From: Oscillospiraceae bacterium
GTDB taxonomy: Bacteria; Bacillota; Clostridia; Oscillospirales; Acutalibacteraceae
Assembly: GCA_902795765.1 (NCBI GenBank)
Contig: CADBMQ010000154.1
Span: forward strand, 1 to 6,081
DNA: 6,081 nucleotides
Direction of reading: 5' to 3'
Part shown: positions 1 to 3,946 of the stretch, piece by piece
Layout of the letters: every line of letters begins with the position of its first letter
Position numbering within the stretch: position 1 is the stretch's first letter
The notes under the pieces: model-generated
The model's database searches: none
What the model saw: the letters and a program-made list of their open reading frames with translations, nothing else
Told to the model about the DNA's origin: nothing
Program-made: the position numbers and the translations under genes

Positions 1-353
1 ACATTGCCGTTTTTGTCGGTCTTGCCGTTTGCAGTCGATTGAATTTTGTCAGCCGAAACATAAGAATTAACCGTTTTCGCAAGTGTGTCCCAACCCGACT
101 GCGATTTAATGTTCAAATCAAACTTGTATTTTAAAAACTGTTGAGTGAGCGAATACGATCCGTCTGCCGAAATGTCGGCAAGTTTATGGAGTGAGATGTT
201 CAAGTTGGCTATAACTTTTTCATTTGTCTTGCACGATATTTCAATCGAGCATTTAGTTTTAGGTTCGATTGAATTGGAATTTGCAAAAGTGGGTATGCAA
301 AGCAAATTCACAAAAACAATCGCAAAAATAAAACACCGCAAAATTTTAGTCAA
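1..353 (-). CDS. Secreted pilin-like minor or basal subunit (partial, TTG start)
   Basis: The reading starts at TTG 351-353, overlapping the sortase stop as TTGACTAA, and stays open to the window edge (117 complete codons). The first 26 residues form a good signal peptide: MTKILR, hydrophobic core AIVFVNLLCI, likely cleavage after the A or S of TFANS. The mature part has CSIEISCK, then VIANLNISLHKLADISADGSYSLT, FLKYKFDLNI, SGWDTLAKTVNSYVSADKI and an ending at NGKTDKNGNV. This phrasing (a strand with S-L-H-K-L-A-D followed by a dGsYsLT turn, then W-ttLA and aDkI) resembles the N-terminal domain of small pilin-like proteins found beside class C sortases in Clostridia. The role as basal or minor pilin is inferred from position and resemblance. 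Whether it carries a membrane anchor or LPXTG motif cannot be seen. Two cysteines (35 and 41) lie close together in the mature part. Confidence 0.75.
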   Translation of the reverse strand, partial: MTKILRCFIFAIVFVNLLCIPTFANSNSIEPKTKCSIEISCKTNEKVIANLNISLHKLADISADGSYSLTQQFLKYKFDLNIKSQSGWDTLAKTVNSYVSADKIQSTANGKTDKNGN

Positions 354-1170
354 AGCGGTTCCTCCTCTTTGGTTTTCTAAACATAACCGCAAAAAACAAC
401 ACGGCAAGAAGTGGCACAGCGATACACATAGCGACCATATATTTGTCAATCACAACTGCCTCTGCAATGACGTTTTCAGCAGTTTCTTTGTTTGCAATTC
501 TATGCCCACGAACGAGCAGTCTTTGAGTGTTTATTCCGTACGGAGTGCAAGTGACAAGTGTGCATAAATTCTTTCCTTTCTCAATCTGCAATTCGTTTGT
601 ATCATCGGGATTGACTGTTAAAATTCGGTCTATTTCGTAGGTCAGACTTTTCCCTAATATATTCAGTTTGAAAGTATCTCCCTCTCGCAAAACATCCAAA
701 TCGGTGAAAATCTTTGCGTTGACAAGTCCACGATGCCCAGACAAAACACAATGCGAACTCTCGCCACCAATAGGTAAACTCGACCAGTCAATATGCCCAA
801 TGCTTGTGTTCAAAACCTTGTCGGAAGTGCCATGATAAATCGGCAAATTCACATTTATTTTCTCAATTTCGATATATCCCATCATTCCGTCTCCCATAAT
901 GTTAAGGCATTTTTCATATTGCTTTTTTTCGTTGTCGGAAATCGCAAAAGGGTAGTGACGTTTCAGTAACTCGGAGTTGTATTCCGTTGCCAAATTAAAT
1001 AAATTCGTGTAGTCGGATTTGCTTATACTCTCAACTTTTTTGTTATATGTCGCAATCGCACGAGTGGCATAGTGGCTGTTCCAAAAGTCGCTGACAGTCG
1101 GGTACAACAACAAGCAAAAACCTAAAAAACACCCGATAATCAAGACGATAGTGCTGATTTTTGATTTCAT
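346..1170 (-). CDS. Class C sortase (pilin polymerase)
   Basis: Membrane transpeptidase that cleaves LPXTG-type signals between Thr and Gly and transfers the pilin to a lysine of the next subunit. It is 274 residues long and apparently complete, with an N-terminal membrane segment at about 7-25. The core begins at about 96 (MMGYIEIEKINVNLPIYHGT). Catalytic residues are H146 in LSGHRG, C208 in TLVTC and R217 in QRLLVRG; the His-Cys and Cys-Arg spacings of 62 and 9 fit class C enzymes. A second membrane segment at about 244-264 and a basic tail (RKPKRRNRFD) are also class C marks. The usual lid motif DPW/DPF appears as YPF at 73-75, lacking the Asp. The ATG is backed by AAGGAG 6 bases upstream. 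It lies downstream of two LPXTG proteins, its likely substrates. The stop TAA overlaps the TTG start of the next gene, implying translational coupling. Numbering like srtC1 or srtC2 cannot be assigned. Confidence 0.96.
   Translation of the reverse strand: MKSKISTIVLIIGCFLGFCLLLYPTVSDFWNSHYATRAIATYNKKVESISKSDYTNLFNLATEYNSELLKRHYPFAISDNEKKQYEKCLNIMGDGMMGYIEIEKINVNLPIYHGTSDKVLNTSIGHIDWSSLPIGGESSHCVLSGHRGLVNAKIFTDLDVLREGDTFKLNILGKSLTYEIDRILTVNPDDTNELQIEKGKNLCTLVTCTPYGINTQRLLVRGHRIANKETAENVIAEAVVIDKYMVAMCIAVPLLAVLFFAVMFRKPKRRNRFD
361..366 (-). promoter_or_regulatory. Perfect AGGAGG ribosome binding site of the post-sortase gene
   Basis: AGGAGG on the minus strand, inside the last codons of the sortase (the Arg-Arg-Asn stretch near its C-terminus), 7 bases before TTG at 351-353. 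The full anti-Shine-Dalgarno match at ideal spacing is the main reason for choosing this non-ATG start. Confidence 0.8.
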
Positions 1171-1176
1171 AGATTT

Positions 1177-1182
1177 CTCCTT
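1177..1182 (-). promoter_or_regulatory. Sortase ribosome binding site
   Basis: AAGGAG on the minus strand lies 6 bases before the ATG at 1168-1170. This near-consensus Shine-Dalgarno with ideal spacing fixes the sortase start. Confidence 0.88.
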
Positions 1183-1193
1183 GCCGTTGCAAC

Positions 1194-1215
1194 AAGGGAG
1201 TCTTGCGACTCCCCT
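1194..1215 (-). other. Stable GCAA-tetraloop hairpin between pilin and sortase genes
   Basis: On the minus strand GGGAGTC pairs perfectly with GACTCCC around a GCAA loop, a GNRA tetraloop closed by C-G. One G-U and one A-U pair extend the stem to nine. It sits 13 bases after the pilin stop. The bases that follow (TTGTTGCAACGG) are not a U-run, so it is not a classic intrinsic terminator. It may limit read-through or protect the 3' end of the pilin message, so that more pilin than sortase is made; this role is inferred. Confidence 0.65.
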
Positions 1216-1228
1216 TAAAGCACGATAA

Positions 1229-1735
1229 TTAACCGGCGTTGTACATACGCTTTTTCGTTACCAAAACGATAGCCGTTGCACCGAACAAAATCAAACCGCC
1301 AACAACGAGTGCGATAGTACCCGCACCACCTGTGACAGGCATGGGAGAGCCTTTGGTGTTGGCAATATCAACGGTGTAATACTTGTATTGGTTGGCTTTG
1401 ATTTCCTTGCCATCAACCTTAACAGTAAATTGATTGTCAGAGCAAGTGATGTCAACTTGAATGTCCTTTGCGAGTTTACCGTAGCCGTCAGGAGCAACTG
1501 TTTCCTGCAAGAAATATGTGCCGTCGTCCAAGCCTTTGAATTCTTGAGTTTCGTATTTGTTATCTGCTTCAACTTCTGTCGCATCTTCAAATTTTTCTGT
1601 CCACACAATCTTTTTAGTTGTGCTGTTCCATTTGTAATATAAAGTTTTCGGCTCTGTTTTACCTTCAACAGGAACTTGCTTATATAGAACAAATTTTGCA
1701 CCACTCAAAGTTTCTGTCGTATTGTTTGCGTCGTA
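1229..1735 (-). pseudogene. Major pilin C-terminal CnaB domain and MPVTG anchor, beyond premature stop
   Basis: This is the in-frame continuation of the major pilin (residues 392-559 of the full-length reading). It has no start of its own: the nearest TTG at 1706-1708 is inside the conserved TLSGAKFVLYK strand and has no ribosome binding site. The SpaA-type CnaB domain shows LSGAKFVLYK, LDDGTYFLQETVAPDGY with catalytic E469, and VDIANTKG with acceptor N517; its lysine partner is the missing residue 391. MPVTG at 523-527, a hydrophobic stretch and TKKRMYNAG form the sorting signal. The conserved residues downstream of the stop argue that the stop is recent or an error, since an old remnant would have drifted. 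Confidence 0.85.
1328..1342 (-). other. MPVTG cell-wall sorting motif of major pilin
   Basis: The codons read M-P-V-T-G, followed by GAGT, a hydrophobic span and a Lys/Arg tail. The first residue is Met, whereas the adhesin in the same cluster has Leu (LPSTG). Variation at position one of LPXTG is common in clostridial pilins. Confidence 0.9.
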
Positions 1736-1738
1736 TTA
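1736..1738 (-). other. Premature in-frame TAA stop in major pilin
   Basis: The minus strand reads agt ttg aga TAA tac gac gca (S L R stop Y D A). The same frame stays open for 168 more codons and completes a CnaB domain and MPVTG anchor, so this is a point nonsense change and not a frameshift. CnaB domains open with a hydrophobic strand ending in Lys before a V/Y-D pair, so the stop replaces the expected isopeptide lysine. AAA to TAA is a single-base change. Confidence 0.88.
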
Positions 1739-2908
1739 TCTCAAACTTAAAGAGGTTGTCGGCAACGAGATTTCTTTTTCGTCGAGCGGAATTGAAGTGT
1801 TTTCATAGTACGCAGTAACTTTCATTTTGTTGTCTGCTGTGAGTTTTGAAGTTTTAACTGCGTCTTCGTTGACAGTCATCTTGTAGGAAATTACCACATC
1901 AACAGGCGAAGGATAAAGCGATTCCATTTTTTCATCATCGCCGAGTGCCGCCCACGGAATTGTAATAAGATTTGTGTTGTCAGTTACTGTGTATGTGATG
2001 TCGCTTGTGAACTCAATTTGTCGCTCTTTTGAACTCGATTCCAATTTATAACCATTTGGATTTTTATCGGAATACGGCTTGATTTCAGTACCCTTTGTCG
2101 GATCGGTTTTGTCTTCGCCCGACTTGTAGTATTTAACCGAACTAATCTGCATATTTTCAATACCTGTCGCAATATCCTTGACAGTATATTTGTCAATCAT
2201 TTTAGTAAGGTTACCTGTGCCGTTGTCGGAGGTGTAGAAGTTGGTTGCCGTGAAACTGATAGAGTAGTCAACAGTTTGACCGATAGTGATACCACCCTCT
2301 TCGGTTGTGGTTTTGTCGGGGTTCATCGGTGTTCGTGGGTTTTTGTCTACCACGTTGATAGTCGGGGCAACCGAGTTTAAAGTTGCGATAGCACCATCAC
2401 CGGGTTGAATGAGGTAGTAGCCGAGTTCAAGGTCGGTGAAACTGACAGTATTGCCTTTTTCACAAGTTTTTTCGGCAGTTGGACTGACTTCATTTGCGCT
2501 GATGTAATTTTTAATCCAACCTCTGCCTATTTTTTCAGGGAAATTTTCTTTGTAGACAACTGTGTAATTGCCGTCTTTGTCGGGCTTGCCGAGAAGAGTG
2601 AACGGACAGACTGTACCTGCGTCCTTTTCGTCAGTCGGAATAGGTTTGTTCAAATCGTCTTTGATAGCCTTAATCATATCTTCGTCTTTGGTTGTGTAAG
2701 TAACTGCGGTTTCGGTTTTACCGCCCGACGAATAAGTTGTGTATGTGGCATCGAAAATTTTGTAAATACTATATTTTTTGCCCATTTCGGCATTCGTAAT
2801 GTTAATTGTACCTTTGGTGTCATCTGCATTGGCAATCGAAATAGCACACGCAGAAACAATAATCGAAATAGCGGATATAATTGCGATAAATCGCTTGAAT
2901 TTTACCAT
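1736..2908 (-). CDS. Major (shaft) pilin, truncated by in-frame TAA
   Basis: Backbone pilin of the locus, secreted and normally polymerised by the neighbouring class C sortase. It starts at an ATG with an N-terminal signal peptide (basic VKFKR, hydrophobic core, likely cleavage after residue 28 at ANA-DD). Residues about 32-190 form the N1 domain (GTINITNAEMGKKYSIYKIF, then LELGYYLIQPGDG) and end in VVDKN. K189 there is a candidate for the pilin-motif lysine that attacks the next subunit, although no textbook YPK is present. Residues about 200-372 resemble a fimbrial D2 isopeptide domain (GGITIGQTVDYSISF, YTVKD, VTAYYEN with possible N370). The reading stops after SLSLR at residue 390. The coding frame then resumes at once as YDANN, leading to the anchor at 1229-1735. 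Full length would be 559 residues, a normal size for such pilins. As read, the product lacks its last CnaB domain and anchor. Confidence 0.87.
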   Translation of the reverse strand: MVKFKRFIAIISAISIIVSACAISIANADDTKGTINITNAEMGKKYSIYKIFDATYTTYSSGGKTETAVTYTTKDEDMIKAIKDDLNKPIPTDEKDAGTVCPFTLLGKPDKDGNYTVVYKENFPEKIGRGWIKNYISANEVSPTAEKTCEKGNTVSFTDLELGYYLIQPGDGAIATLNSVAPTINVVDKNPRTPMNPDKTTTEEGGITIGQTVDYSISFTATNFYTSDNGTGNLTKMIDKYTVKDIATGIENMQISSVKYYKSGEDKTDPTKGTEIKPYSDKNPNGYKLESSSKERQIEFTSDITYTVTDNTNLITIPWAALGDDEKMESLYPSPVDVVISYKMTVNEDAVKTSKLTADNKMKVTAYYENTSIPLDEKEISLPTTSLSLR

Positions 2909-2913
2909 TTATT

Positions 2914-2925
2914 CTTTCAACCTTT
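2914..2925 (-). promoter_or_regulatory. Weak ribosome binding region of major pilin
   Basis: Upstream of the ATG at 2906-2908 the minus strand offers AAAGG (2921-2925, 12 bases from the ATG) and GAAAG (2914-2918, 5 bases away). Neither is a strong Shine-Dalgarno, in contrast to the sortase and the gene after it. The ATG is preferred because a good signal peptide begins there. Nothing promoter-like with proper spacing is visible in the 49-base gap 2909-2957, so the pilin is probably cotranscribed with the adhesin. Confidence 0.4.
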
Positions 2926-3059
2926 CAAATAATAATTGGGGTAGCCTTGCAAACGATCTATTTTCCCCCTTTCCGTTTGCGTTTAAGGAAGCAACCATAT
3001 ATCACAGACGCTATCACCAAAATAGTGCCGGATATGTAGATAATAATGCGACCACAACT

Positions 3060-3074
3060 GCCTGTGCTTGGCAG
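3060..3074 (-). other. LPSTG cell-wall sorting motif of adhesin
   Basis: The codons read L-P-S-T-G, followed by SCGR, a hydrophobic segment of about 20 residues (IIIYISGTILVIASVIYGCF) and a basic tail. This is a canonical sortase recognition signal, cleaved between Thr and Gly. It can be reached by translation only if the frameshift upstream is corrected. Confidence 0.93.
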
Positions 3075-3458
3075 TAAATCGCTTTTTTTGTAGTCCTCAA
3101 CTGTTACGGAATATGTGTGATTTTTCACATTCTCGTCAAGCACAATCGTGCAGTCGGGAGCGGTATCGTAGCCAAAAGGCGCAACCGTTTCAACAAGCGT
3201 GTAACTGCCACTCGGCAAGCCGTCAACATAGATAAATCCGTTGTTTTTGCTGACAAGCGTCGTTTTCGCATTTGTGTCGGTTGTGTAAATATATCTGCCC
3301 GTTTTTTCGTTATAAGTAAAGTGAAGAGGGACATTGCTTCGCAACTCGAAAACTGCACCCGACAAAGCAGTTGTTTTAGATTTTGCGTCAGTTTTAAATA
3401 TGTTCAGCGTGAACGAAGTGTCTGCAATCGGGGTGTTTGTTATGTTGACCTTCTGTAA

Positions 3459-3887
3459 AACACCTGCCGACACAAGTTTGTAGATTACGGCAGACCGATT
3501 ACCGCTCGATGACTGACGAAATGCGTTGCTTGAATACGAGATGTAGCGATTTTGACCAGACGCACGAATACTACCATTATTGATAGTATAACTACCACCT
3601 GACGACTGCACAACAAGACCAATGCTATTGCTTTGCAGATATTGACCGCTTGAAGTTTTGAGTTTCACACCATTTGAGCCACTCTCAGCAGACAAAACGC
3701 AGTTTTCACTTATATTCTCTGCATTAAACCACTTGTTGTAAGTCACACCGCCAATGTCCAAACTGCCCGTTTGTTGCTTTGCTTGTGACCGACCAATACT
3801 GCCGTTTGCAGTCATAGCATAGTCGCCGTTCGAGTTGACGATAATATATTTTTCGCCAACTTCAAACGCAGAAACAGGGACAAAAAC
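3459..3887 (-). other. Domain nested inside the adhesin's first CnaB domain
   Basis: About 143 residues lie between the penultimate part of a CnaB domain (LGYVATYDN) and its closing strand (VNITNTP). The insert starts FVPVSAFEVGEKYIIVNSNG and ends AVIYKLVS. It is rich in Ser, Gly and Asn, with short beta-prone blocks (YAMTANG, YLQSNS, SYTINNG, RYISYSS) reminiscent of a compact all-beta or trefoil-like ligand-binding module. I recognise similar segments in surface proteins of gut Bacillota but cannot assign a named family. The nested placement is seen in the sequence; the fold is a guess. Confidence 0.6.
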
Positions 3888-3946
3888 ATTGTTTGCAGTC
3901 TGCCCGACATTGTCATAAGTCGCAACGTACCCCAATATGGCATCTT

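Noticed and set aside
145..567. Plus-strand open frame of 140 codons
   Set aside because: It lies antisense to the TTG-start gene and the end of the sortase, both of which have ribosome binding sites and recognisable protein features.
1194..1220. Rho-independent terminator on either strand
   Set aside because: The hairpin is strong, but neither side is followed by a U-run (TTGTTGCAAC on the minus strand, TTAAAGCACG on the plus strand).
1736..1738. TAA recoded as a sense codon (alternative genetic code)
   Set aside because: TAA also ends the sortase and the pilin's own C-terminal part at sensible places, so TAA serves as a normal stop here.
2405..2932. Long plus-strand open frame (175 codons) opposite the pilin gene
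   Set aside because: It is antisense to a clearly recognisable pilin, has no ribosome binding site, and its translation is compositionally odd (Phe and Cys rich) with no known family features.
2909..2957. Promoter for the pilin gene (TTGCAA and TATTAT-like words)
   Set aside because: The two words are about 12 bases apart, too short for a normal sigma-70-type promoter.
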